NCBI GenBank assembly: GCA_017436305.1
Contig: JAFSDJ010000075.1
Location: forward strand, 48,193 to 112,192
DNA: 64,000 nucleotides
Source: Lachnospiraceae bacterium
GTDB lineage: Bacteria > Bacillota > Clostridia > Lachnospirales > Lachnospiraceae
Direction of reading: 5' to 3'
Position 1 is the stretch's first letter; every line of letters starts with the position of its first letter. Below, in pieces: positions 44,865 to 53,623 of this stretch. Both the position numbers and the translations under genes were made by a program. Under the pieces are notes generated by a model, which was not told the DNA's origin, ran no database searches, and saw only the letters and a program-made list of their open reading frames with translations.

Positions 44865-44913
44865 GCTATTACGCAGACAAGCAACAAGTGTTCGTCTGCT
44901 TGTGAATAATAAT
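44865..44913. repeat. Dispersed hairpin element, copy 2 (ribE-ribBA gap)
   Basis: GCTATTACGCA at the left and TGTGAATAATAA at the right enclose a stem GCAGAC (44873-44878) and GTCTGC (44894-44899) with a 15-base loop. It has the same architecture as the element at 19964-20013, with two compensatory base-pair changes in the stem. Confidence 0.6.
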
Positions 44914-44951
44914 TTTTACACATAATTTATTCCCTAAGAAAGGAGCACACA

Positions 44952-46151
44952 ATGTTTCAATTTAACACCATCGAAGAAGCCTTAGAAGACTTACGACAAG
45001 GAAAAATCATTTTAATGACAGACGATGAAGACAGAGAGAACGAAGGCGATTTTATCTGTGCAGCAGAGTTTGCCACAACCGAAAATATTAACTTTATGGC
45101 AACCTACGGAAAAGGATTAATCTGCATGCCAATGTCTGAGGAATACATTCAGAAATTACAAATCCCTCAAATGGTTTCAAACAATACCGACAACCACGAA
45201 ACAGCCTTTACCGTTTCTATCGACCACAAAGACACCACAACCGGTATTTCTGCCGCTGAGCGTTCCATCACCGCAATGAAATGCGTGGAAGAAGATAGTA
45301 AACCGGAAGATTTCAGAAGACCGGGACATATGTTTCCGCTTCTTGCAAAGAAAAATGGCGTGCTGGAGCGAAATGGTCATACGGAAGGTACTGTTGACCT
45401 GCTTCGTTTAGCCGGTTTAAAGGAATGTGGGCTTTGCTGTGAAATTATGAAAGAAGACGGCACTATGATGCGTACTTCTGATTTAATAGAAGTAGCAAAA
45501 AAATTTAATTTAAAATTTATTACTATTAAAGCACTTCAACAATACAGAAAAGTACACGACAAACTAATTACACGTATTACAGATACAAAAATGCCTACCA
45601 AATATGGAGAGTTTAGAGCTTACGGCTTTATTAATAATCTAAACGGCGAGCACCACGTAGCCTTAGTAAAAGGAGATATTGGTGACGGGGAAAATCTTCT
45701 TTGCCGTGTACATTCCGAATGTCTTACCGGAGATGCTTTTGGCTCTGCCCGATGCGACTGTGGACAGCAATTTGCTGCTGCCATGACTCAGATTGAGAAA
45801 GAAGGCAGAGGTGTTCTGTTGTATTTAAGACAGGAAGGTCGTGGAATTGGTCTCATTAACAAACTACGCGCTTACCATTTACAGGACCAAGGCATGGACA
45901 CCGTAGAAGCCAACCTGGCATTAGGCTTTGATGAGGATATGCGGGAATATTACATTGGTTCCCAGATTTTAAGAGACTTAGGCGCTAAGTCCCTCCGTCT
46001 TTTAACAAACAATCCATTAAAAGTGGAAGGACTTTCTGATTTTGGAATCGAGATTATAGAACGCGTACCAATTCAGATGGATGTTACCCCATATGATGAG
46101 TTCTACTTAAAGACAAAACAAAAAAAGATGGGACATATGCTGGATTACTAA
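44952..46151 (+). CDS. ribBA: Bifunctional DHBP synthase / GTP cyclohydrolase II RibBA
   Basis: A 399-aa fusion. Residues 1-200 form 3,4-dihydroxy-2-butanone-4-phosphate synthase ([16 protein letters not shown] and [14 protein letters not shown]). Residues 205-399 form GTP cyclohydrolase II, with [20 protein letters not shown] (zinc cysteines) and [10 protein letters not shown]. It thus supplies both precursors of the pathway. AGAAAGGAG precedes the ATG. The 154-base gap from ribE holds a hairpin repeat. Confidence 0.97.
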   Translation: MFQFNTIEEALEDLRQGKIILMTDDEDRENEGDFICAAEFATTENINFMATYGKGLICMPMSEEYIQKLQIPQMVSNNTDNHETAFTVSIDHKDTTTGISAAERSITAMKCVEEDSKPEDFRRPGHMFPLLAKKNGVLERNGHTEGTVDLLRLAGLKECGLCCEIMKEDGTMMRTSDLIEVAKKFNLKFITIKALQQYRKVHDKLITRITDTKMPTKYGEFRAYGFINNLNGEHHVALVKGDIGDGENLLCRVHSECLTGDAFGSARCDCGQQFAAAMTQIEKEGRGVLLYLRQEGRGIGLINKLRAYHLQDQGMDTVEANLALGFDEDMREYYIGSQILRDLGAKSLRLLTNNPLKVEGLSDFGIEIIERVPIQMDVTPYDEFYLKTKQKKMGHMLDY

Positions 46152-46235
46152 TTAAACAAGGAATATAAGAAAATACTTATTCTGTAAAATTTCAAAATAA
46201 AGTATGTAAAATATGATTAAGAAAGGATGAAACAA

Positions 46236-46703
46236 ATGAGAGTTTATGAAGGAAATTTAGTATCAAAAGACATTAAGGTTGGTATCGTAGCAGCCAGATT
46301 TAACGAATTTATCGTATCCAGACTGTTAGGCGGTGCTTTGGACGGCTTAAAAAGACACGAAGTAAAGGATGATGACATTGATGTAGCCTGGGTTCCGGGT
46401 GCCTTTGAAATTCCTCTGATTGCTTCCAAAATGGCAAAGAGCGGCAAATACGACATGGTCATCTGCCTTGGCGCAGTTATCCGTGGTTCAACCTCTCACT
46501 ACGACTATGTATGCAGTGAGGTATCCAAAGGTATTGCTACTGTTTCCCTGCAGGCTGATATTCCGGTTCTTTTTGGTGTTCTTACAACAGACACTATTGA
46601 ACAGGCCATTGAACGCGCCGGCACAAAAGCCGGAAACAAAGGTTATGATTGTGCGGTTAGCGGTATCGAAATGGTAAACCTCATTCGCGATATTGAATCG
46701 TAA
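46236..46703 (+). CDS. ribH: 6,7-dimethyl-8-ribityllumazine synthase
   Basis: A 155-aa enzyme for the penultimate step, forming large icosahedral or pentameric shells. [46 protein letters not shown] (catalytic His) and [20 protein letters not shown] are all typical. The ATG at 46236 is chosen: AAAGG is 9 bases upstream, while it would directly touch the ATG at 46227. Last gene of the operon. Confidence 0.97.
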   Translation: MRVYEGNLVSKDIKVGIVAARFNEFIVSRLLGGALDGLKRHEVKDDDIDVAWVPGAFEIPLIASKMAKSGKYDMVICLGAVIRGSTSHYDYVCSEVSKGIATVSLQADIPVLFGVLTTDTIEQAIERAGTKAGNKGYDCAVSGIEMVNLIRDIES

Positions 46704-46783
46704 GCAACACATGAAAATAGTACATGAGACATTAGTATGAAATGTTATATAAAGTAATATTTTCAACTAAAAACCAAGCAAAC

Positions 46784-46819
46784 AGGCACATATGCTTCTT
46801 TCGAAACATATGTGCCTGA
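46784..46819. terminator. Perfect 12-bp hairpin after ribH, possible terminator
   Basis: CAGGCACATATG (46784-46795) and CATATGTGCCTG (46808-46819) flank a 12-base loop. It lies between convergent ribH and the EAL gene. The T run normally required is weak on both strands, so it may act with other factors or as an mRNA 3' stabiliser. Confidence 0.55.
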
Positions 46820-46831
46820 ACTTCAGATTAA

Positions 46832-48505
46832 TTAACAATTTCCTTGTAAAAACTGTTTTGTAAAAGCGGCTGCATTCATTGGCCTGCCGTAATAGTAACC
46901 TTGGATATAATCCGGACAGAGACGTTTTACACTTTCCAACTCTTCTTCCGTTTCCACGCCTTCATAGCATACCATCAGATTCATACTGTGAGCAAGCTCT
47001 GTCACATGTTTTACTAACATATAGTCATATTCATTTTGCATGATATTCTGAATAAAAAGACGATCGATTTTCACTAAATCAAACATTTTCTCTTTAATGT
47101 AACGTAAATTTGAATAACCGGTTCCAAAATCATCAATTGCAAGACAGATAGAACGATCCTTAAATTCCTTTAACACATTTTGTGTAGCCTGACTTGTTTC
47201 AATTTCACCACTTTCCGTAACCTCAAAAACAATGTTATCAGAAGTCATGCCAAGCTTATTCATACACTCTATGGCATCTGCAATCATGTTGCTTTTTTGT
47301 AACTGCACAAAAGACAGATTAATATTCATACAAAAGTTTGGAATTTGTTCCTGCCATTGTTGACACTGTCTTAATGCCGTCTCTAAAATCCATCTGCCAA
47401 GTGGTATAATCAATGAACTTTCCTCTAACAATGGTATAAATTCCATTGGTGACATAAAACCATACTTTTCACTATTCCAACGAATCAATGCTTCTGCACC
47501 ATGAATTTGATTACATCTCATATCCATAATAGGTTGATAGTATAACTCAAATCCTTTAAAATCGTCTTCTATTGCTCTTCTTAAGCATTCCTGAATGTCT
47601 AACCTTCTAATATATCTCTCATACTCTTCCTGATCGTATAGTACGAAAGTATTTTTTCCTTTCAGTTTGGCATTGTGCAGTGCAAAACCAAGCTGATCTA
47701 TCAGTTTGCCAAATTCCATTTCCTTAGACGAAAAATATACTGCTCCTGCTGAAACTGTATGGAACATTCTATATCCGTTTTCTTCAATAGACTCATCAAT
47801 TGCCGACCTTATTTTCTTGTATAATTCTTTTGCTTTATCTTCCCGTATATTACCGTAATGGAAAATAGCAATGCAATCACCTTCCATACGGTAAATTGCC
47901 TCTCCATCTACTGCACATCTTCTAACGATATCTGCCAGATTAGCAAGAATACGGTCTCCGAAATCATGTCCGTACTTTTCATTAATTTCTTTAAAATTGT
48001 CAATGCCAATGACCATCATATAACCTTCTATATTCTGTCGGCTGACAATTTCCTCGTAACGCTGCTCCAAAATATTAATATTATAAAGACTGGTTACATT
48101 GTCAATTTTATTTCTTTTGGCCAACTCAGATATACGTCCTACCAGATAAAGTGCGTTCCCATTTTCATCTAAGATAACATGACCCCTACAACTAATCCAT
48201 ACAGGATCGCCATATTTATCCAGCCACCTATATTCCATATTGTGGGTATCCCGCTCTCTTTTCTGAATGGCAGTCAAATCCGCTACAACCTTTGGATAAT
48301 CCTCCGGATACATTACGTCCTTTAATACTTCAGTTGCATTATAAAAGCTGGACTCTGATATTCGGAATGCATCTACGGCTGTCTCAGATATAGAATAATA
48401 ATCCTTCTTAAAGTCTAAAATGTACACATAGTCATCCGTACATTTTCCCACTACTGAAAGCGTATATTCAAGTTGTTTGAAGTCCACATGTATACTGTCC
48501 CTCAT
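46832..48505 (-). CDS. Cyclic di-GMP phosphodiesterase with PAS, degenerate GGDEF and EAL domains
   Basis: A 557-aa protein without membrane segments. Residues about 20-130 form a PAS domain (MEYRWLDKYGDPVWISCRGH), about 140-290 a GGDEF domain in which the active-site motif is EGDCI in place of GGDEF, so it probably cannot make cyclic di-GMP. Residues 305-555 form an EAL domain with all catalytic parts (AEALIRW, MNINLS, FEVTES, IDDFGTGYSNL, VKIDRLF, YEGVET, IQGYYYGRPM). It is therefore predicted to degrade cyclic di-GMP. The ATG at 48505 follows AAAGGGG better than the one two codons earlier. Confidence 0.92.
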   Translation of the reverse strand: MRDSIHVDFKQLEYTLSVVGKCTDDYVYILDFKKDYYSISETAVDAFRISESSFYNATEVLKDVMYPEDYPKVVADLTAIQKRERDTHNMEYRWLDKYGDPVWISCRGHVILDENGNALYLVGRISELAKRNKIDNVTSLYNINILEQRYEEIVSRQNIEGYMMVIGIDNFKEINEKYGHDFGDRILANLADIVRRCAVDGEAIYRMEGDCIAIFHYGNIREDKAKELYKKIRSAIDESIEENGYRMFHTVSAGAVYFSSKEMEFGKLIDQLGFALHNAKLKGKNTFVLYDQEEYERYIRRLDIQECLRRAIEDDFKGFELYYQPIMDMRCNQIHGAEALIRWNSEKYGFMSPMEFIPLLEESSLIIPLGRWILETALRQCQQWQEQIPNFCMNINLSFVQLQKSNMIADAIECMNKLGMTSDNIVFEVTESGEIETSQATQNVLKEFKDRSICLAIDDFGTGYSNLRYIKEKMFDLVKIDRLFIQNIMQNEYDYMLVKHVTELAHSMNLMVCYEGVETEEELESVKRLCPDYIQGYYYGRPMNAAAFTKQFLQGNC

Positions 48506-48673
48506 AAACATACCCCTTTATAATCTCCGTTGTTTCTTATCAATGGATATATTTTAACAAATTTTACAGAAAATAACAAGGTTATTTCTTTTTTTTGTGC
48601 AAATTATATAGGATTTATAATTTTCCAGGACACATTAACTACAACTAACAAGTTTTGCAGAATACACTTTTGT

Positions 48674-51600
48674 TTAATACTTGCTTTTTAGCAGTTTTTC
48701 ATAGGATTCTTTTTTTGAGTTTGGATATTTAAATTTAATTCCTTTCTTACATTTTTTAAATGCCTTATTTCCAATGGCTGTTAATGCTTTAGATTTAATG
48801 GTTACTTTCTTTAACATATTGCAATTATAAAATGCCTTGACACCAATGGTCTGTACTCTTTTTGGTACTATTATGTAAGAAAGTACTTTGCAGTTTTCAA
48901 ATGCTCTGTTTCCAATTCTTGTAACCCCGGTTCCCAAAGTAACACTTTTTAGTTTTTTACAATTATAAAATGCCTTTGTGGAAATTTTGGTAAGTTTGGA
49001 AGGAAGCTTTACTTTGGTTAGTGCAGTGCAATTACTAAATACACCTGTTCCCATAGTAAGTAATGTAGAATCTGTAGCAAAAGTCAGTGTTTTTAATTTT
49101 ACACATTTTCCAAATCCATAGCTCCCTATTTTTAATACTGTTTTTGGAATTTTTATTTTGGTTAACATTTTGCAATTATAAAATGCTTTATTTCCAATGC
49201 TCAGTAGACCTTCATTTAATGTAACTGTTTTTAATCCGGTACAACTCATAAATGCCGAATTTCCAATTGTCTGTAGCGTTTCCGGAGTTTTTATAGTAGT
49301 CAAAGAAGTACAGCCCTTAAAAGCCAAATCTCCAAGGGTGGTAAGTCCCTTATTAAAATTAACCTGCTTTAGGGAAGAACAGCCTTCAAAAGCAGATGCT
49401 CCAATAGAAGAAATATTACTTCCTATCGTTACCTCTTTTATTGTACTGTTATTTCTGAAACATTCTTTTTGAATTTCGGTAATGGCATAAGTTTTGCCAC
49501 CTAAATAAATCTCATTTGGTATGGTTACAACTTCTGTTTTCCCCATATCTGCCAGCTTAATGGAAAGTGTTCCATCTGCATTTTTTACAATTGTATATTC
49601 TATTCCATCAATGGTAAGAGATGCATCAGAGCCTTTATTTAAAGCAGACATTAATTCCTGCACTTCCAACTGAGTCATCCCATAATTATTCGTATAAGAA
49701 TTCCCCCCGGTTACAATTTTGCTGTCCTTTTCAATATTATAGTAAAAGTTTACTATGGTACTGCCATCTGCTGCAATTTTTATCATTTTTGCATCCGGAG
49801 TAATGTAACCTGTAATAGCCGCTGCAGGTACTGTTACTGTGGAATCGGATTCTCCGTAAAAAATTTCTTCTCCCTGTACTTCTTTGCCGGCGTATACTTT
49901 ATAGCCGGTATTTAAATCGGTGTTACCAATTTCCTTCTGTACATATCTGCGTACAATATAGGGCGTATCCTTATTGGCACTCCAGGTTGCTGTAAGGGTT
50001 ACGGTGTCATTATTTATTGCTGTCAGATTTAACACCTGTTCTCCGTCTGCATAAACACCTCCGTTGCTACTCCAGCCTTTAAAAGTATAGCCCGGTCTGG
50101 AAATTCCAAGACTACCGAAGGACTGTAGTCCTGCTTTTACATCGTAGTGCATATTCTGGGTTCCTTTTGCCTCATTTGTAATACCGTCATAATATTTTAT
50201 CTGATAGCTATTTGCCTTCCAGCTTGCTTTTATTGTTTCGTTTTTCGTTGGAATGTATGCAACTCCTGCATTTTTTACTCCCTGACTTGTACTCCACCCA
50301 CTAAACTGATATCCAACTCTGGCTGCTGTAGGAAGCTGAACGGGTGTTGCCTGCCAAATGGCGTATAGTAAAATAGTAGCACCATTTGTCAAAGTTGCAT
50401 TGGAAAAAGAATTACCTGCTGCCACCCCGCTTGTAGCTGCCTGGTTGGTACTCCATCCTTTAAACCCATATTGAACAGTATGACTGGCAACTCCTGCCTG
50501 TCCTCCATTTCCGTCATAGGTAACTGTGTATTGTCTTGTAAAACCATTTGGCTGGTAATTGTACGAGGTGCCATAAGCACAAGTTTGAGGTGATACCCCA
50601 CCACTGGTAGCGCCATTTCCATTATATGCCACTTTATAAGTAATAGGAGTTAATACAATTTTAAAACAGTTATTTACTACGCTGCTTCCGGTTCCAAGTC
50701 CGGCATGTTCTAAAACATTCAAATGGCTAATCAAAACCTCATTTGACAAAGCAGAATTTGAGTTAGAATACTGTTTTTTACTAGTATCCCAGTTTCCGTT
50801 GTCGTAAAAATATAGTTTGCATTCTGCACTGTTAGGATTTACGGTATTTGTGTTAGATGCTAAAACCTTCTGATAGGTTGCAGTATAGCCTGCCGGCTTT
50901 GTAAATCCAAGTCTTGAATTTATCATATAATATCCACTGGAACCATCGTGCTGTTTTAAGGTATAGCTGGTTGTTCCTCCGGTAGTGTTATACTGACCTG
51001 CGTTTTGCCAAAAATTCACAAAATTGTTGCCTGATTTTTTGGTGACCGATATAGTTGCCTTCTGTCCTACTGAACTCCCTGTTTCTTTATCCAAACCGGA
51101 AAGCTTGGTCTGAAAAATACAGGTTTCACTTCCTTTTACAAACATAATCTGATAATAGCCTGATGAGCTTTTAAATACAGCTCTTGTCATCATGCTTTTT
51201 TCTGCCCGTTCCAGTGCATACTTGTAATACACCATTGTTTTACTATTTTGAGGCACTAAAGTCACTTCATCCTCTCCATTTAAGGATTGCTCCACAGAAC
51301 ATTCCTCAATTGAGGTTTCTTTGTTTAAAACAGTGTCTCTTTTTAAGAGTTCCTTAAGCTCTTCCTCTGTCATAGAGTTTAACCAGTTTCCAATATCCTC
51401 CCATTCTGTATTGCCAAGAATATGGTCGATTTCCTCATCGGTTGCCATTCTCCAGTCAAGGTCAAAAATATTCGTCACCTGACTGGTCAGGACTTCTTCC
51501 ATTGGCTCTTTTGTTGTTTCTTCCGTTGTTACTTCCGCTGTCTCTTTTGTTGTTTCTTCCGCCGTTACTTCCGCTGTCTCTTCTGTTACTTCCCGGGTTG

Positions 51601-51742
51601 TCACTTCCTTCTGTATTTTCCAGTCAGCATCGTCACTGCCAGAATGACTTTCTAATCCCGTGGCACTTACGGGCAATGTGGAAAATGTCATGGCAGCACA
51701 TAAGAAAATACTGAGAGATTTTGTTAATAGCTTCTTTTTCAT
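48674..51742 (-). CDS. Secreted BspA-type leucine-rich-repeat protein with InlB-like repeats
   Basis: A 1022-aa exported protein. It has a signal peptide (MKKKLLTKSLSIFLCAAMTF, then PVSA). Next comes a Thr/Glu-rich repeat stretch (TEETAEVTAEETTKET), a unique region to about residue 365, three or four InlB/Listeria-type beta repeats (FSGWSTSQG, FKGWSSNGG) and a C-terminal block of LRR_5/BspA repeats (LTTIGNSAF-like units, AFYNCKMLTKIKIPKTV). No LPxTG or membrane anchor is seen, so it is secreted or held non-covalently. Such proteins usually mediate adhesion. GGAGG is 7 bases before the ATG. A long leader precedes it. Confidence 0.9.
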   Translation of the reverse strand: MKKKLLTKSLSIFLCAAMTFSTLPVSATGLESHSGSDDADWKIQKEVTTREVTEETAEVTAEETTKETAEVTTEETTKEPMEEVLTSQVTNIFDLDWRMATDEEIDHILGNTEWEDIGNWLNSMTEEELKELLKRDTVLNKETSIEECSVEQSLNGEDEVTLVPQNSKTMVYYKYALERAEKSMMTRAVFKSSSGYYQIMFVKGSETCIFQTKLSGLDKETGSSVGQKATISVTKKSGNNFVNFWQNAGQYNTTGGTTSYTLKQHDGSSGYYMINSRLGFTKPAGYTATYQKVLASNTNTVNPNSAECKLYFYDNGNWDTSKKQYSNSNSALSNEVLISHLNVLEHAGLGTGSSVVNNCFKIVLTPITYKVAYNGNGATSGGVSPQTCAYGTSYNYQPNGFTRQYTVTYDGNGGQAGVASHTVQYGFKGWSTNQAATSGVAAGNSFSNATLTNGATILLYAIWQATPVQLPTAARVGYQFSGWSTSQGVKNAGVAYIPTKNETIKASWKANSYQIKYYDGITNEAKGTQNMHYDVKAGLQSFGSLGISRPGYTFKGWSSNGGVYADGEQVLNLTAINNDTVTLTATWSANKDTPYIVRRYVQKEIGNTDLNTGYKVYAGKEVQGEEIFYGESDSTVTVPAAAITGYITPDAKMIKIAADGSTIVNFYYNIEKDSKIVTGGNSYTNNYGMTQLEVQELMSALNKGSDASLTIDGIEYTIVKNADGTLSIKLADMGKTEVVTIPNEIYLGGKTYAITEIQKECFRNNSTIKEVTIGSNISSIGASAFEGCSSLKQVNFNKGLTTLGDLAFKGCTSLTTIKTPETLQTIGNSAFMSCTGLKTVTLNEGLLSIGNKAFYNCKMLTKIKIPKTVLKIGSYGFGKCVKLKTLTFATDSTLLTMGTGVFSNCTALTKVKLPSKLTKISTKAFYNCKKLKSVTLGTGVTRIGNRAFENCKVLSYIIVPKRVQTIGVKAFYNCNMLKKVTIKSKALTAIGNKAFKKCKKGIKFKYPNSKKESYEKLLKSKY
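51493..51605. repeat. In-frame Thr/Glu tandem repeat
   Basis: About three imperfect units of roughly 36-48 bp encode ETTKETAEVTTEE-type peptides right after the signal peptide of the BspA-type protein. It is a likely flexible spacer and a place where copy number may vary between strains. Confidence 0.65.
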
Positions 51743-52047
51743 GTAAAATCCTCCGTTTCTAAACATCCCCGTAAAATAAAATTCACCTATAGAAAATGCA
51801 CTTTGGATAATTCCAAAATTAAAACTACCTCCCTTCTTTTGCTAATTTAACCAATAAGCAAGAACTTAATTTACAGGCATTTATTTAGTTTTACTCTCCT
51901 TGAAAATAATGGCGATATGCCAAAACAAGAATCCTGTCCTCTGACAAAATTCCACCCGAACGGGTACTCCTCAAACGCATAGATGCAGGAGCCTTTATTC
52001 TGATAAATAAATATTTGTGTCCAAAAATCCGCACAGCATTTTGCTGT
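51743..52047 (-). promoter_or_regulatory. Long 5' leader of the BspA-type gene with clustered hairpins
   Basis: Within 81 bases (51911-51991) four hairpins follow one another: CTCCT/AGGAG (51967-51991), ACCCG/CGGGT (51954-51965), TGTC/GACA (51935-51946) and GGC/GCC (51911-51921). An extra AAGGGAGGT site lies further downstream without a good start codon. Such clustering suggests a structured RNA, perhaps a cis-regulator of the surface protein. It fits no riboswitch that I know, including cyclic di-GMP types. Confidence 0.4.
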
Positions 52048-52053
52048 ACGGAT
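52027..52053 (-). terminator. Terminator abutting a promoter
   Basis: The arms 52027-52038 and 52042-52053 pair with a single mismatch and are followed on the minus strand by TTTTT. It would end transcripts coming from the CarD remnant. Its upstream arm directly touches the -10 of the next promoter. Confidence 0.65.
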
Positions 52054-52082
52054 AATATAATACACATTTTAATCATTGTCAA
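52054..52082 (-). promoter_or_regulatory. Promoter of the BspA-type gene
   Basis: On the minus strand TTGACA (52077-52082) and TATATT (52054-52059) are 17 bases apart. Transcription would start near 52047, inside the terminator stem, so its own RNA cannot form the full hairpin. Confidence 0.7.
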
Positions 52083-52107
52083 TAGACTTTTTTAACAATT
52101 CTCTTTT

Positions 52108-52343
52108 TTAGATTTCAGGAATATCTTCAATCAGCTTTTGTGCATCTTCTTTTGAAATAATCATTCTCATAACAGACTTTTATTGTCTACAGGTGCATAA
52201 ACCACTGTTTCATTGTGATATACGGGACGTAAAGTATAAAACTGCTTATTTTTATCTACCATGGACAGGGAAATAGGACCAACATCCATTACCTTACAAA
52301 CTCCATGATTGCCGTACATAATCAAATCATTTACTTGAAACAT
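52108..52343 (-). pseudogene. Frameshifted, truncated CarD-like protein
   Basis: From MFQVNDLIMYGNHGVCKVMD the first 58 residues match the N-terminal RNA-polymerase-interacting domain of CarD/CdnL. The frame then ends (VDNKSLL, stop). In the next frame the DNA continues VMRMIISKEDAQKLIEDIPE, exactly the expected continuation, before a second stop at 52108. A single base change in length near 52175-52180 would restore it. The C-terminal DNA-binding helices are still missing. I read it as a decaying gene, though the 58-aa piece could be expressed. Confidence 0.7.
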
Positions 52344-52549
52344 ATCCTTACCTCTTCTTTCCATGGGGCTAAAAAACTGTTAAAATTCGCAACTGTTATG
52401 TAATCATTTTAACATTTTGAAATCTTTCATGTAATTATTTTTCAAGGTTTAGAGGCTTTTTCGTGATTATGCTTAAAATTAGTTTTGATGTGATTGTGCA
52501 TTTTTACCATAAATCCTTCCATTATGGTCCTAATTTCAAAAAGGCTGTT

Positions 52550-53494
52550 TTAAGTTTTCTTCTTTCTACCATTTTCTTTCTCTGGTAATTCACTAAATAA
52601 TGCTGCACCTAAAATAAGCACTGCACCTATCATTCCTGTAGTTTCCATTTTCTCCTTTAACAAAAGTGCTGATAAAATAATTGCCACAACCGGGTCTATA
52701 TAGCTGAAAATAGCAACAGTCTGTGCTTTTAAGTCTTTCATGGAACCAAAATAAAGTGTATATGCCAATCCTGTATGCACAATACCCACAACAAAAAGTA
52801 AGCCTATGCTAACCGGAGTCAGCGTAATTTCCTTTATATCTCCTATTATAAATATGTATGGCAAAACTACTACTGCTGCAATGAAAAGTTGAACAATGGT
52901 TTTATCGTAAGATGATATAGGCTTCATTTTTTTATTACTAATGATAACCAGACTGTAAAAAACAGCTGCCCCTATACCACAACTAATTCCTCTTACCTCC
53001 CATAAAGAAATTCCGGTTTGTATAATTCCCGATACAAAAACCATACCCGTTAGAGCAACTATGACACAGCATACCTTCCTACGTGACAGCGTCTCTTTTA
53101 AAAGAATTGGTGATGCCACTATTACAAAAATAGGCGCCATATAATAGCAAAGTGTTGCAGTTGCTACCGATGTATAGCGGTAGGATTCAAATAAAAGAAT
53201 CCAGTTAATTCCGATAAATGCCCCGGACAGACATAGTAAAAATAAATTTTTCTTTATGTCTTCCCACAAAAGTTTGTTTTTGGTAACAAGGGTAATTAGC
53301 AGTAAAAACAACGTACCTATAATTCCTCTCACAAAGGCAATCACACTGGATGGTAGCGGAATATAATGCACAAAAATACCGATTGTGCCGAATAAAAACA
53401 TGGCGGTTATACATTTTATTTTGGAGGTTAATAATGAGTCCTGGAGTTTCATTTCTTTCACTTCTTTCATTTCTTTTATTATTCTCTGTAGCAT
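52550..53494 (-). CDS. EamA-family (DMT) transporter
   Basis: A 314-aa membrane protein with ten helices arranged as two EamA repeats; GIIGTLFLLLITLVTKNK and PVVAIILSALLLKEKMETTG are typical. Members export or import metabolites or amino acids, and the substrate cannot be told. The N-terminus before MKLQDSL has a repetitive KEMKEVKEM stretch. No convincing ribosome binding site stands before any of the in-frame starts, so the exact start is uncertain. Confidence 0.85.
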   Translation of the reverse strand: MLQRIIKEMKEVKEMKLQDSLLTSKIKCITAMFLFGTIGIFVHYIPLPSSVIAFVRGIIGTLFLLLITLVTKNKLLWEDIKKNLFLLCLSGAFIGINWILLFESYRYTSVATATLCYYMAPIFVIVASPILLKETLSRRKVCCVIVALTGMVFVSGIIQTGISLWEVRGISCGIGAAVFYSLVIISNKKMKPISSYDKTIVQLFIAAVVVLPYIFIIGDIKEITLTPVSIGLLFVVGIVHTGLAYTLYFGSMKDLKAQTVAIFSYIDPVVAIILSALLLKEKMETTGMIGAVLILGAALFSELPEKENGRKKKT

Positions 53495-53623
53495 GATTAG
53501 GGTGCAGGAAGCCCTTTCACAACTTGCTGTATAGTCAAATTGTACAATCTATTCTTGAAAGTGACTTTATGCTATAGAAGCAAGACTCTATTGATTATGA
53601 AGCTCATGTTTCATAATCAATGT

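Noticed and set aside
51743-52047. Cyclic di-GMP riboswitch before the surface protein gene
   Set aside because: The conserved blocks of the type I and type II aptamers are not found in either direction.
51891-52082. Two overlapping open frames of 63-64 codons upstream of the BspA-type gene
   Set aside because: Both cover the clustered hairpins and start inside a terminator/promoter region without a ribosome binding site; structured RNA explains the sequence better.
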